64,000 nucleotides of DNA from Microvirga sp. BSC39 (GTDB lineage Bacteria; Pseudomonadota; Alphaproteobacteria; Rhizobiales; Beijerinckiaceae), in assembly GCF_000739015.1 (NCBI RefSeq), contig NZ_JPUG01000059.1, positions 1 to 64,000 of the forward strand, written 5' to 3'. Shown here one piece after another: positions 28,736 to 37,470 of this stretch. The notes beneath the pieces were generated by a model. It saw only the letters and a list, made by a program, of their open reading frames with translations, did no database searches and was not told the origin of the DNA. The stretch's first letter is position 1. Each line of letters begins with the position of its first letter. A program made the position numbers and the translations under genes.

Positions 28736-29890
28736 ATGCAACTCGCATCGTCAGGAGGCCGGCGGCTGAGACATGCTGCTTTGGTCGCGAGAGAACTCGC
28801 GCTCGAAACCGGGCGCACGGTGACACGAAAAGAACTATCGGCTGCAGCCCGGGACGCGTCAAAAGCCTTGAACCTGCCTACCACACCTCGAGTGGTGCTG
28901 GCCGAGCTCGTGGCCTGCTGGGGCGAGCAGGAGTGGGAACGGTTGCTGGTGTGGCCATCCAATGACTACTTGGTCGGCCGGACGGCGCTGACAGATCGCG
29001 CCATTAGGAAGTCGATCCGCAAGCTCGTGGATCTTGGGCTGATCGTTCCCAAGGACTCCCCGAACGGGAAACGCTATGCCCTCAAGGACTTAGCCGGTGA
29101 GATCATCGATGCCTTTGGCTTTGACCTGACACCCGTCTACGCCCGGAGAGGGGAATGGGCCAGGCTGTTGATCGAGCAGAAGCAACTGCGCCAGGCTCAG
29201 AAGCAGGCCTTTGATGAAGTCACCATCTGCCGGCGTGCAACGGAAGAGGCCCTCACTGCCCTTGCCGAGCACTCTCCAGACATCGACCGCTCCACTCTGG
29301 AGGATGATCTCAAGGCCCTGAAAGCCAAGACCCCAGTTCGGTCGAAAACCTCTCTTCCTCCGGATCTGCTCGGCGAGTGGAGCCTGTTGAGAAGTCGAGC
29401 TGAACAAGCTTTTCTAGATGCGGGCAATGGCGGAACCTCGTTCCGGCACAATAATAACAACAACGGATCCCCTAGTGAGTCTTGTAACAAGGGCTTTCCG
29501 AAGAAAGCTGAGGCGGTTCGTCATAGCGAACAAATGCCGGAGCACCTATCACCGGAATTGATCCTTGAGGCTTGCCCCACCGTCAGCAATTACGGCCAAC
29601 CGGTGCGGGATCTAGCGGACATCGTTGCCGCTGGTCGCTACCTCCGCGCGTCCCTTGGCGCCAACGAAAGCGCCTGGGCAGAGGCCGTGGAGGGCCTTGG
29701 CACAGTCAGAGCTGCTATTGCTGTGCTCTACACCCTGCAGCTGTATGAGGACGATCTTGCCAAGAATGGCGGCGAGAGTCGGATCAAGAACCCGGGCGGG
29801 TACTTCCGCGCCCTCATCCGGATGGTGAAATCCGGCAAAATCGACCTCGGGGTCGAACTTCTCGCCATGAGGAGGCGGCGCATGTCGTAA
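28736..29890 (+). CDS. repC: RepC-type plasmid replication initiator, stand-alone
   Basis: 384 residues. The N-terminal winged-helix DNA-binding part includes LLVWPSNDYLVGRTALTDRA, IRKLVDLGLIVPKDSPNGKR and GEIIDAFGFDLTPVYARRGE (about 70-140), diagnostic for RepC of repABC-family replicons. A variable linker with a low-GC, Asn-rich stretch (FRHNNNNNGS, about 237-246) follows, then the conserved C-terminal block from PELILEACPTVSNYGQPV to NPGGYFRALIRMVKSGKIDL (about 275-375). In this family the origin lies inside repC. No repA or repB is in the window. AGGAGG is 5 nt before the ATG. It looks intact while most neighbours are broken. Confidence 0.92.
   Translation: MQLASSGGRRLRHAALVARELALETGRTVTRKELSAAARDASKALNLPTTPRVVLAELVACWGEQEWERLLVWPSNDYLVGRTALTDRAIRKSIRKLVDLGLIVPKDSPNGKRYALKDLAGEIIDAFGFDLTPVYARRGEWARLLIEQKQLRQAQKQAFDEVTICRRATEEALTALAEHSPDIDRSTLEDDLKALKAKTPVRSKTSLPPDLLGEWSLLRSRAEQAFLDAGNGGTSFRHNNNNNGSPSESCNKGFPKKAEAVRHSEQMPEHLSPELILEACPTVSNYGQPVRDLADIVAAGRYLRASLGANESAWAEAVEGLGTVRAAIAVLYTLQLYEDDLAKNGGESRIKNPGGYFRALIRMVKSGKIDLGVELLAMRRRRMS
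29440..29490. other. Low-GC segment inside repC, possible replication origin
   Basis: CACAATAATAACAACAACGG sits in the repC linker region and is the lowest-GC stretch of the gene. In repABC replicons replication starts within repC in an AT-rich region, so this is the natural candidate. No iterons are visible. Confidence 0.35.
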
Positions 29891-29971
29891 TCTCGGCGCA
29901 ATCTCCGGAAAAGCTTCCTGTATCAACTCGGGCCCGCCGGTTATTAGCCGGCTGTTGCGTGCGGATTTTAC

Positions 29972-30274
29972 ATGATGCTTACTCACAAGAAGCTTTGGCA
30001 AGCGATTGATAAAGTTGCCGAAAATTGCAGCCTGACCGCATCGGGCCTTGCCCGGAAGTGCGGCTTGGATGCGACCACCTTCAACGCGTCCAAGCGAACC
30101 AGCCCGGATGGGCGTGAACGCTGGCCGTCCACTGAGACCTTGTCCAAGGTGCTCGAGGTCGCCGGAATGGACCTCGTTGCGTTCGGAGAACTCGTGAATT
30201 CACTGCCCGATGCCCCCCAACCTCAGCCCCAGAAACGCCGACGGGAGATCGTACTGGAGCCGGCCGAGCCTTGA
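29972..30274 (+). CDS. Helix-turn-helix repressor-like protein, peptidase domain missing
   Basis: 100 residues. LWQAIDKVAENCSLTASGLARKCGLDATTF is an HTH, followed by NASKRTSPDGRERWPSTETL and SKVLEVAGMDLVAFGELV. Related alphaproteobacterial proteins usually continue into a LexA-like S24 autopeptidase; here the frame ends after a Pro/Arg-rich tail (PQPQPQKRRREIVLEPAEP). It may be a naturally short version or a truncation. It lies between repC and the HU remnant. Confidence 0.7.
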   Translation: MMLTHKKLWQAIDKVAENCSLTASGLARKCGLDATTFNASKRTSPDGRERWPSTETLSKVLEVAGMDLVAFGELVNSLPDAPQPQPQKRRREIVLEPAEP

Positions 30275-30329
30275 CGATCTAGAAATATTCCCATCTGGGA
30301 GGCATCGAGAGCCATCCGAGAGGAATGTC

Positions 30330-30631
30330 ATGAACAAGGCTCAGCTGGTTGAGAAGCTCGCCGAGGACTATCAGTTCACCAAGGTGTTTGCGCGTGAGCT
30401 CGTCGACACTGTCTTCGATTCCATGGTCGAGACGATCCAGAAGGGCGGCGAAGTCTCCATTTCAGAGTTTGGCAACTTCAAGGTGGCCGAGCGTCAGCCC
30501 GCCTGGGCCGGGAACCACGGACGGGCGGGCCCATCAAGATTGCGACCTCAAAGAACATCAAGTTCAAGCTGGCGACGCCGCTCCGCATTTCCTTTAACAC
30601 GAAGCGGCGCTCCCGTTCGAAACAGTCCTGA
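30330..30631 (+). pseudogene. HU-family histone-like protein, one-base frameshift
   Basis: It starts MNKAQLVEKLAEDYQFTK with GAGAGGAA upstream and is in frame through EVSISEFGNFKVAERQ (residues 1-56). One base is missing at about 30498. The rest (RLGREPRTGGPIKIATSKNI, then KFKLATPLRISF) is in another frame and ends at TGA 30629. The repaired product would be a normal ~100-residue HU with the beta-arm and a basic tail. Codons 1-56 alone lack the DNA-binding arm. Confidence 0.85.
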
Positions 30632-30785
30632 ATACCGCCAAGCTTTCCTTAACCCTGCTGAAGACTGTTTCCCGATCTGTCCGATAGCGGAGATGTCCAA
30701 AACCAAACGGTAATGATTTGGGCCAATTGATAGGGCTCAACGCGCGCCAAGCGGTCGAGCCTTCCTTGCTGCCCAGAGACCCCGC

Positions 30786-31064
30786 GTGAAAGACTACAAC
30801 CATAAGAAGATTACAGGCATAGCCCGAGTTGCCGATTATCTCGGGAAGCATGCTGCGGGTCGCGGCGATACGATCAACGAAGCCTACTTGCAGGGTATCG
30901 CCGAAGGTCTCGCTCTGGTCGAGCTTCTCATTTCGGACGATGTGCATCTCATGACGAGCTGGGTTCATATTTTTGCGGCGCAGCGGGTTCACTCTGCCGG
31001 CCTTGATGCCTCTGTTGTTTCGGTGCCGCCAGTCGACCGGAGAACGCTTCTAAATCCGCATTAA
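30786..31064 (+). CDS. Hypothetical protein
   Basis: 92 residues from a GTG. KITGIARVADYLGKHAAGRGD and INEAYLQGIAEGLALVELLI look helical. It is preceded by a pyrimidine-rich region and has no clear Shine-Dalgarno. No family recognised. Confidence 0.4.
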   Translation: MKDYNHKKITGIARVADYLGKHAAGRGDTINEAYLQGIAEGLALVELLISDDVHLMTSWVHIFAAQRVHSAGLDASVVSVPPVDRRTLLNPH

Positions 31065-31171
31065 CGCCACGAGTGAAAACCGGGCCGCGCTTCCAAGCTC
31101 CTGATTTAGTTTTTGATCGCTCCGAATTATAATTCGTGCATCAATCACGCCAAACCAGGACGATTCGTGAA

Positions 31172-31432
31172 ATGGACGACGCCGCTTTCAACACATATTT
31201 CATAGCAGACGATCAGTTAAAAGCGTCCATAGAACGTATTGGAAGGCTTGAAGAAGAGAGTATTGGAATTGATTCATAAATCAAGGATGTCTACGCTAAA
31301 GCGTCTAGAAACGGCTTCGATAAGAAGGTTCTTCGGAAATTAGTAGAACTGCGGAAGAAAGGCCATTCAGAACCAATGGAGGAAGAGGCCGTGTTGTAAT
31401 TATACATGAAGGTACTTGGTATGGTCGGATAA
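31172..31432 (+). pseudogene. GapR-like (DUF2312) nucleoid protein with two ochre stops
   Basis: An 87-codon frame reads QLKASIERIGRLEEES..., TAA (31277), [27 protein letters not shown]..., TAA (31397), LYMKVLGMVG and TAA. This matches the whole length of GapR, the alphaproteobacterial protein that binds overtwisted DNA ahead of forks and stimulates gyrase and topoisomerase IV. Both stops fall where family members have Asp/Glu. It is a degraded paralogue, probably from a plasmid or phage. Confidence 0.85.
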
Positions 31433-31541
31433 TAGGCTTGAGCTATACATTTATATGAAATCCGTAAGAGGACGAGGTGAGGCCCGCCGTCGTCCTCTTG
31501 TATTTCGGCGAGACGAAAAATTGCAAACCTTCGGAGGGCAA

Positions 31542-32560
31542 ATGAAATCGGGACCCGACCCCAAGCTCGCTTGTGTCGCCGGCGTAGGCGGTGACAGAGA
31601 TCCCAGCGACATCGTTCTAGGGATGCTCCTAGCGGGGGCTCTGTGCCTAGCTGTCATCCTCTTCCGGCTTGTCGTGGTCGCCGTGACACCGCGGGAGCTT
31701 GATCATGCCCTGCAGGTGGCCCTTGCCGTCCTTGGCCTCATCCCGACGGCCGGCGCGATTTCTACAGCCTGCCTGGACGGTACCGACCGAGAATGGCCTG
31801 CTTGTATTTTACGGTGGCGCTGGGCCCCTGGACTGCGATAGCATTCGGGGATTTGGGGCATCTGATCAGTTGCCTGTCAAGGGACCTCCCGTTCTGGGAT
31901 CATCTGCTTGCGAAAGGTGACGCCATCCTCGGCTTCGATTGGCTTGCGATGCTCGCCTGGTCCCATGCGCACCCGGTCCTGACGGCTGTCGCGTATGGGA
32001 TCTATATGTCGGCAGCTTTCCAGTCCGTCGTCATCCCTATCCTCCTCGCCGCTCTCTGCCGGTTCCGCGCCCTGCACATCTCGACGATCGCTCTCTTCCT
32101 GACCCTCATTGTCACTTACACAGTGGCGTGCCTGTTTCCGGCTCTCGGTACCTATGAGTATTATGCCGTCGATCCCACGCAGCACCCCGACATCGCGGTG
32201 CGGGTCGCCAGCCTCCCTGTTCCGGAAATCATTGGTGTGCGTGACGGCGCGATCATCAATATTTCTCGGCTGGCGCCGACCGGACTTGTGACGTTTCCCA
32301 GTTTCCATGCCGCCAGTGCGGTACCTCTCGCCTGGTCGGTCTAGCATATACCCTACCTTCGCTATCCTGGCCTGATACTCAACATCTTGATGCTCTCGGC
32401 AACGCCTCTTCACGGCAGCCACTTCCTAACCGATGTGCTGGCTAGCATGGTCCTGGCGGCGATCTCAATCGCCACAGCCGCATCCCTCTTGAACAGGGTT
32501 CGAAGTTCATACGCAGCTCTGGCCCTTCCTGCGACTGTTCCAAAACTCGCAGGTGTCTAA
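31542..32560 (+). pseudogene. PAP2-family membrane phosphatase/transferase, disrupted
   Basis: Good GGAGGGCAA Shine-Dalgarno and ATG (MKSGPDPKLACVAG). Several hydrophobic segments follow. A frameshift lies near 31780, the body continues in another frame (FDWLAMLAWSHAHPVLTAVA; LVTFPSFHAASAVPLAWSV), and an in-frame TAG occurs at 32342. After it come HIPYLRYPGLIL and SATPLHGSHFLTDVLASMVL. PSFHAA and HGSHFLTD are the second and third PAP2 signature motifs. Family members act on lipid or inositol phosphates. The gene is non-functional as written. Confidence 0.75.
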
Positions 32561-32616
32561 AGCGATGTAGCCTGTTCGACACATTGATCGAATCAACAGC
32601 CTGATCGCACAGCGCA

Positions 32617-32645
32617 TAAAAAACCCTGCCCCCGAGAGGGCAGGG
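32617..32645 (-). terminator. Minus-strand intrinsic terminator without an assigned gene
   Basis: CCCTGCCC/GGGCAGGG (8 bp, 6-nt loop) followed, on the minus strand, by TTTTTTATG. No minus-strand coding gene lies just to its right. A palindromic GGAGATCTCC at about 32666 lies upstream on that strand, so an sRNA ending here is possible. I see nothing else in 32646-32860. Confidence 0.6.
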
Positions 32646-32871
32646 CCAGTTTCTCCTCGCCTTCGGAGATCTCCGAAAACAAGAAGAGTAAGGCACGCGG
32701 GTCCCTTCGAGTCAAACTGGCCTTTATTCAAGTAATAACATGCGAGATCGCATTTAGAATTCATTAAGCAAACCTACTCAACAGACGCGCCGTGGCATTT
32801 ATGTCATAGCCAATCTCATCGGCAGCACCATAAATAGTGTCAGTTCTTCTACCACGACGGATGCATTGCTC

Positions 32872-33525
32872 ATGAAAACCCTTGCTCTTCGCCTTCTCGC
32901 TGCCACCGCCATTGCAACGGCAGCTGTCTCTGCTGCCTCGGCTGCCGACCTTCCGATGCGCGCTGCTCCTCCGGCTGTTCCGTTCGTTGCCGCGGCGCCG
33001 ATCTTCACCTGGACCGGCTTCTACGCTGGCGTGAACGCCGGCTACGGCTGGAGCGATGACGATAACGACACCATCGCCCTTGCTGATGAAGATGACGACG
33101 GCGGCTTCGTGGGCGGCGCTCAGATCGGCTACAACTACCAGATCGGCTCTTTTGTGGTGGGCCTCGAAGGTGACATTCAGTACGCCGACTTCGGCCGTGA
33201 AGGTGCCTTCGACCTCGACAACAACGGCGAAGAGGATGGCGTGTTCGAATCCAGCGACTGGTTCGGCACGGTGCGGGCTCGCGCTGGTGTGGCGCTTGGC
33301 CAGGCCCTTATCTACGGCACCGGCGGCTTCGCCTTTGCTGATGACTCGACCGGTTGGACCGCCGGTGGCGGCCTTGAATACGCCTTCACCAACAACCTCT
33401 CGGCCAAGATCGAAGGCCTGTACGTCAGCCTTGATGGCGACGACAACGACATCGTCGGTTTCGACAACGAGACCGACTTCGGTGTGGTGCGCGCGGGCCT
33501 GAACTTCCGCTTCGGTTCGTACTAA
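32872..33525 (+). CDS. Omp25/Omp31-like outer membrane beta-barrel protein
   Basis: 217 residues from the ATG at 32872. Signal peptide MKTLALRLLAATAIATAAVSAASA is cleaved about residue 24. The mature start ADLPMRAAPPAVP... then FTWTGFYAGVNAGYGW is the hallmark of the family. Beta-strand repeats with acidic loops (DDDNDTIALADEDDDGG) and a C-terminal GVVRAGLNFRFGSY with the terminal aromatic follow. It probably gives structural stability to the outer membrane. The acidic loops may bind cations. It is monocistronic with its own terminator. Confidence 0.93.
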   Translation: MKTLALRLLAATAIATAAVSAASAADLPMRAAPPAVPFVAAAPIFTWTGFYAGVNAGYGWSDDDNDTIALADEDDDGGFVGGAQIGYNYQIGSFVVGLEGDIQYADFGREGAFDLDNNGEEDGVFESSDWFGTVRARAGVALGQALIYGTGGFAFADDSTGWTAGGGLEYAFTNNLSAKIEGLYVSLDGDDNDIVGFDNETDFGVVRAGLNFRFGSY

Positions 33526-33550
33526 GAGAGACATCTTTTCAGGCATAAAG

Positions 33551-33576
33551 AAGGCCCGGAATGTCCCGGGCCTTTT
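33551..33576 (+). terminator. Intrinsic terminator of the outer membrane protein gene
   Basis: AAGGCCCGG-AATGT-CCCGGGCCTT followed by TTCC. Confidence 0.85.
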
Positions 33577-33611
33577 CCATGCTTGCGATTGCGTCATCTC
33601 GCTAAGGCGAC

Positions 33612-34817
33612 TTACTCGATCACCTCGATGACCCGGCGTGTCTCAGGTTCGACCAACGCAACTTCATCGCCGATCACCACATACCGATAAGTCCGGAGTT
33701 CCGGAACCTCACTGATGACCGTCTGCGGGACCTCAAGGATCTCCACATCCTGCGGCAGCGTCACACCTTCGCGAATCTCGACCTTGGAGGTCGTCTGACG
33801 TGTCGATCCAGTAGTCTCGACTGACGTTCTGAACTTCTTGCGCTGTTCACTGCTCAGGCTGACCGAGGCTGACTTGCGCGACCCTCCGGATTTGTGGATC
33901 ACCTCCACGATCTTCTTGGTCCTGGGCTCGACGATCACAATCTCATCGCGCACCACCACATACTGGTAGTTCCTGTACTGCGGCACGATGCGAACTACAT
34001 CGGCGGGCAGTGGAGCGAGGCGAACTTCATCCGTGATGGTCGTACCGACCGACACGTTGAAGGTCACGTTGGACACTGTGTTAACGTTGGTGCTGCTGAA
34101 AGCCTGCGTCACCTCAGAGCGCTGCTCGGTATTCAGGTTGGCGGTAGCACCTGATGCAGTGCTGGATGAAGATTCAGTCGTCGAGGTGTTAGCCGACGCT
34201 CCGGCAGATCCACTCTGCTGCGTGGTCGATCCTTGCTGCGCCGTCGAACCCGATTGCTGTGTGCTAGTTGCCGATCCCGACTGCGTGCTCTGCTGCTGGG
34301 ACGTGCCCGTAGTTGCACTGTTGGTCGCGCTCGATCCTGTGCGCTGAGTGTCCTGCGAGCCGGTTGCCGATTGCGAAGAGCCCTGCTGCGGACGCTTTTG
34401 GCTGTCCGAGGATTGGGTTGAACCCTGGGAACCTGTGCCCGCCCCTGCGGCAGTCGGCTGCTGAGCCTTTTCCGACGAAGTCGCGGATGATGTGCTGGAA
34501 CTTCCTTGTGAAGAAGCCCCCTGACGCTGCATCTGGCCTGGTTGCTCCGACGAGGATCCAGAGGAAGCGGTTGATCCACGATTCTGTCCGGGAGCGGTCT
34601 CCGACTTGCCCGGAGCGTCGGACGAGGCGCTGGGTCGGTTCTGGCTCTGGCCTGGAGCACTCTCGGATTTACCTGGAACCTCCGTCGACGTCGCCGGTGG
34701 CTTGATCTGCCCGGGAGCGGATTCCGATGAGCCTGGAGCCTGTGACTGCGCCAGAGCAGGGGCTGTTCCAAGGATTAGGGCGATGGCGGTGGCTGTTGTG
34801 AACAGAGTGTGACGCAT
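33612..34817 (-). CDS. Secreted Ser/Gln-rich protein with two DUF1236 repeats
   Basis: 401 residues from the ATG preceded by AAGGAAA; an upstream in-frame start is not needed. Signal peptide MRHTLFTTATAIALILGTAPALA. Residues ~25-95 hold repeated PGKSESAPGQ-like units, ~95-240 are low-complexity Ser/Thr/Gln/Gly, and two DUF1236 units end VPQYRNYQYVVVRDEIVIVE and VPELRTYRYVVIGDEVALVE (about 280-400). DUF1236 is common in Hyphomicrobiales envelope proteins and its function is unknown. It is convergent with the porin-like gene. Confidence 0.88.
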   Translation of the reverse strand: MRHTLFTTATAIALILGTAPALAQSQAPGSSESAPGQIKPPATSTEVPGKSESAPGQSQNRPSASSDAPGKSETAPGQNRGSTASSGSSSEQPGQMQRQGASSQGSSSTSSATSSEKAQQPTAAGAGTGSQGSTQSSDSQKRPQQGSSQSATGSQDTQRTGSSATNSATTGTSQQQSTQSGSATSTQQSGSTAQQGSTTQQSGSAGASANTSTTESSSSTASGATANLNTEQRSEVTQAFSSTNVNTVSNVTFNVSVGTTITDEVRLAPLPADVVRIVPQYRNYQYVVVRDEIVIVEPRTKKIVEVIHKSGGSRKSASVSLSSEQRKKFRTSVETTGSTRQTTSKVEIREGVTLPQDVEILEVPQTVISEVPELRTYRYVVIGDEVALVEPETRRVIEVIE

Positions 34818-35211
34818 TGAACGCTTTCCTTCAGATGAATCTCTGATGTTGACGGGTCCAACGAAGCTCCTCGGTTTGCGGTCCAGCAGCGCTGGAGGAC
34901 CGGGGGGCCGCAGTTGGACGTGCATAGATCAACGTGAAAAGCGCCGGTGATGTCCCTGCTTTTATTTTTCTGCGGCGAAGGAATAAACCGCATGGTCATT
35001 TCGTTTTTCTCCTTTCCGCCAACAGACAGACGGCGTTCTAGCTGAACCCCAAAGCCGCAATCAGGGCCGCGCCCGATTTACAGTTGATTTACCCAACAAG
35101 CTTTAGCTCAAACGCAAGCAGGAACCTTAGCCGCACACATGCGTCTTCATCCACATACAGGCTGATGTTCTTCAGTCTTTTCACATGATGTTGAGTTTAG
35201 TAGGTGAACCC

Positions 35212-35976
35212 ATGAAGCGTTCGCACGCTGTTGCTTTGTCCAGTGCTGCCCTGTTCCTGGCCTTTTCTGCCCCATCCTCCGCTCAAAGCTTCAGATCCGG
35301 CCAGCAGTGCGTGCCGGCGGTGGCCCAACCTGGCATGTACCACAACTGCCGCCTGCGCGTCGTGCAGGGTCAAGAGGTGTGCCGTTGCACCATCCGCCCC
35401 CAGGCGTCGCGCCGGATCGAACGGCAGAATAGCTGGGACCAGAACGCCTCCACGACCGGATCGATCGCCACCCGACCTGTGGCTGGCTCAGGGTTTGCCT
35501 TGCCGGGGTCTGGCACTCTCGGGACGGGCACCACTGGTACGGCAGGAGCGGGTGCGGTTGGCACTGTCGGCAGTGCAGGCCCGAGCCGCGGAGGGGCAGT
35601 CGCAGACAGCGGCAACTCTGGCGGCAACAACAGCGGCACGGGTAACGCAGGTAGTTCGGGTGGTGCGTCAGGCAACGCTGGCTCCGGCAATGGAAGTGCC
35701 AGTGGTAATGGCGGGAACAGTAACGGGAACGCCGGCGGTCATGGCAACAACGGCCATGGCAACGATCCTGATGGCAATGACTCATCCAATCCAGGCGGCT
35801 CCAACAACGGCGATGGCACCGATGCTGATGGTCCCGCTGGCAACGGCGGCAGCAATGGTGGCGGCCGTGGTGGAGATAACGGTGGCCGTGGTGGCGGTGG
35901 TGGTCAGGGCAATGGTGGAGGCCGCGGTGGAGATGGCGACAACGGCAATGGCGGCAACGGTGGTGGAAGGCGCTAA
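35212..35976 (+). CDS. Secreted Gly/Asn-rich protein
   Basis: 254 residues from the second in-frame ATG (TAGGTGAACCC upstream). Signal peptide MKRSHAVALSSAALFLAFSA. A small Cys-containing domain (QQCVPAVAQPGMYHNC, QEVCRC; four cysteines) occupies about 30-65, and ~160 residues of Gly/Asn/Ser/Asp-rich repeat fill the rest, ending GNGGNGGGRR. It is probably a cell-surface or matrix protein. The repeat part is prone to length variation. The 394 nt before it hold small palindromes only. Confidence 0.65.
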   Translation: MKRSHAVALSSAALFLAFSAPSSAQSFRSGQQCVPAVAQPGMYHNCRLRVVQGQEVCRCTIRPQASRRIERQNSWDQNASTTGSIATRPVAGSGFALPGSGTLGTGTTGTAGAGAVGTVGSAGPSRGGAVADSGNSGGNNSGTGNAGSSGGASGNAGSGNGSASGNGGNSNGNAGGHGNNGHGNDPDGNDSSNPGGSNNGDGTDADGPAGNGGSNGGGRGGDNGGRGGGGGQGNGGGRGGDGDNGNGGNGGGRR

Positions 35977-35999
35977 GCCATTTTGACAGCTGACTTGTT

Positions 36000-36040
36000 C
36001 AACGCCCTTGGCTCCACCCGCGCCGAGGGCGTTGTTCGTC
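36000..36040 (+). terminator. Terminator-like hairpin
   Basis: CAACGCCCT/AGGGCGTTG, a 9-bp stem with a 17-nt loop and a weak T-tract, 24 nt after the Gly-rich gene. Confidence 0.55.
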
Positions 36041-36226
36041 GCGTGCTGTCGAAAGCACGAACTGTGCTCTTAATCGATTTGCCAATAACTTAATCCTGTT
36101 GGATCTCACCCAAAGTAGAAGGTCCCGGCTCAGAACGAACAACCGTGATCCTGGTTATTCTTCACAGGCAGCAATTTTTAGGGTGAGGGGGCAATCTCCC
36201 TCTCCCGGATCAGGCAGCACTCAGGT

Positions 36227-36496
36227 ATGCCGCGCTTTTACATTGATCTAAGAAGCCATTTTGGAACAACCGAAGACCCGGAGGGTGTTGAACTCCCTGA
36301 CATCGCGACTGCAAAGGCAGAGGCTTTGAAGATAGCGGCAAGCCTGTCGGGGAACTGGGCTCATCTCCCTCCCCAGTATAGCGCCGATATCCGGATTGAG
36401 ATCATGAGCGAGGACCTGCGACCGCTCCTGATGATCCCATACTTTGAGATCGCCTCAAGCAGTCTCGAATCAAACCTCTTGGATCAGCAAATGTAG
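36227..36496 (+). CDS. DUF6894-type small protein
   Basis: 89 residues: MPRFYIDLRSHFGTTEDPEG then VELPDIATAKAEALKIAASL. This N-terminal pattern (MPRYFFHLRDG...D.EG.EL.D...A..EA) is the DUF6894 family, abundant in Methylobacteriaceae and Bradyrhizobium. Function unknown. Confidence 0.8.
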   Translation: MPRFYIDLRSHFGTTEDPEGVELPDIATAKAEALKIAASLSGNWAHLPPQYSADIRIEIMSEDLRPLLMIPYFEIASSSLESNLLDQQM

Positions 36497-36599
36497 ACCC
36501 CTCGCTGCCAGGCCATCCGACCAAAGAGGAAACTAATCGCAGCTTCTGCGGTTAGGCATCAATGCGGGTGTCGAAGGCTTCTCAGATTTTGCTGGAAAG

Positions 36600-36992
36600 G
36601 TGGCGCAGGCAGCAGGGCGCCCGACCACCTTCTTATTGTGCCTGCTCGTTATCATCGCTTGGGCCGTAACTGGCCCGATCTTCGGGTTCTCCGACACTTG
36701 GCAGCTCATCATCAATACCGGAACGACCATCGTCACCTTCCTGATGGTCTTTCTGATTCAGAACACACAAAACCGGGACGGCGCCGCGATCCAAGCCAAA
36801 CTCGATGAGCTTATTCGGACCAGGGCTGCTCAGAACACGTTCATTGGAATCGAAAACCTCACCCCCGACGAGCTCAGCGAGATCCGCAACGCCTGTGAGG
36901 CCCGGGCCCACGCGGCAATGGCAGCCGATCGGGCGGAAGCACACGCCAACCGCAGGGCGCGGCAAGCTGCAGATCGCGCAACCGATGTATGA
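36600..36992 (+). CDS. Low-affinity iron permease-like membrane protein, start unclear
   Basis: About 130 residues from a GTG. Two membrane helices, FLLCLLVIIAWAVTGPIFGF and WQLIINTGTTIVTFLMVFLI, are followed by QNTQNRDGAAIQAKLDELIR, the hallmark of the low-affinity iron permease (Fet4-like DUF) family. Homologues begin ~20 residues earlier. That upstream frame (GVEGFSDFAGK) is open but has no ATG, GTG or TTG, so the native start may be lost or unusual. The C-terminus is an Ala/Arg-rich helix. Confidence 0.75.
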   Translation: MAQAAGRPTTFLLCLLVIIAWAVTGPIFGFSDTWQLIINTGTTIVTFLMVFLIQNTQNRDGAAIQAKLDELIRTRAAQNTFIGIENLTPDELSEIRNACEARAHAAMAADRAEAHANRRARQAADRATDV

Positions 36993-37034
36993 GCTTGGTC
37001 AAAGGAACGAGCAAAACAGAAAGGGACATCGATC

Positions 37035-37259
37035 ATGCACCTTCTTGGAGCCTTGGAACTCGACATCAGGCCAGGAACGCCGGACAATCCGGCTGTCGTC
37101 AAAATTGCTCTCCTGCGCTACACCCAGGGCGAGGACGGGCGACTGTTCATCACGTCGGAATGCGTCTCCTTCGAGGAGATCGAGGGGCAGATCAACGCCC
37201 TCCAGGATGAGTTAGATGAGTTGCGCGACAGAGCCCGCAGAGCTTTCCAGGGCACCTAG
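37035..37259 (+). CDS. Small hypothetical protein
   Basis: 74 residues, MHLLGALELDIRPGTPDNPA ... and a C-terminal acidic coiled-coil-like helix EEIEGQINALQDELDELRDR. AAAGGGAC precedes the ATG. No family recognised. Confidence 0.55.
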   Translation: MHLLGALELDIRPGTPDNPAVVKIALLRYTQGEDGRLFITSECVSFEEIEGQINALQDELDELRDRARRAFQGT

Positions 37260-37335
37260 CGATGACCTATCAACGCCGATCCACAGACCATATTCCTTGA
37301 GGCCGGCGGGTAAGCAGCCATTAAGTCGACAGGTC

Positions 37336-37362
37336 TAGAGCAACCTGCATTCAAGGGAGTTG
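37336..37362 (+). other. Hairpin around the ribosome binding site of the 33-residue peptide
   Basis: GAGCAAC/GTTGCTC, a 7-bp stem with the Shine-Dalgarno AAGGGA in its loop, 6 nt before the ATG at 37369. The geometry would allow structure-controlled translation. Confidence 0.4.
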
Positions 37363-37368
37363 CTCATT

Positions 37369-37470
37369 ATGAAGGGCTTGAAGCTCGACGCTGAAACACG
37401 CGTCACGGCCACGATTTATGTTGGACAAGTGATTATCTTCGCCGTGGGCGTATGGCACCTGGGGCTCTGA
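37369..37470 (+). CDS. 33-residue membrane peptide
   Basis: MKGLKLDAETRVTATIYVGQ then VIIFAVGVWHLGL. One C-terminal hydrophobic helix (about 14-33) follows a short charged N-terminus. AAGGGAG precedes the ATG. The length is the same as the unrelated membrane peptide at 20674. Function unknown. Confidence 0.5.
   Translation: MKGLKLDAETRVTATIYVGQVIIFAVGVWHLGL

Noticed and set aside
35600..35970. A second long frame (plus strand, other phase) through the Gly-rich gene.
   Set aside because: It is a phase shadow of GGN/AAY repeats and lacks a signal peptide and start signals.
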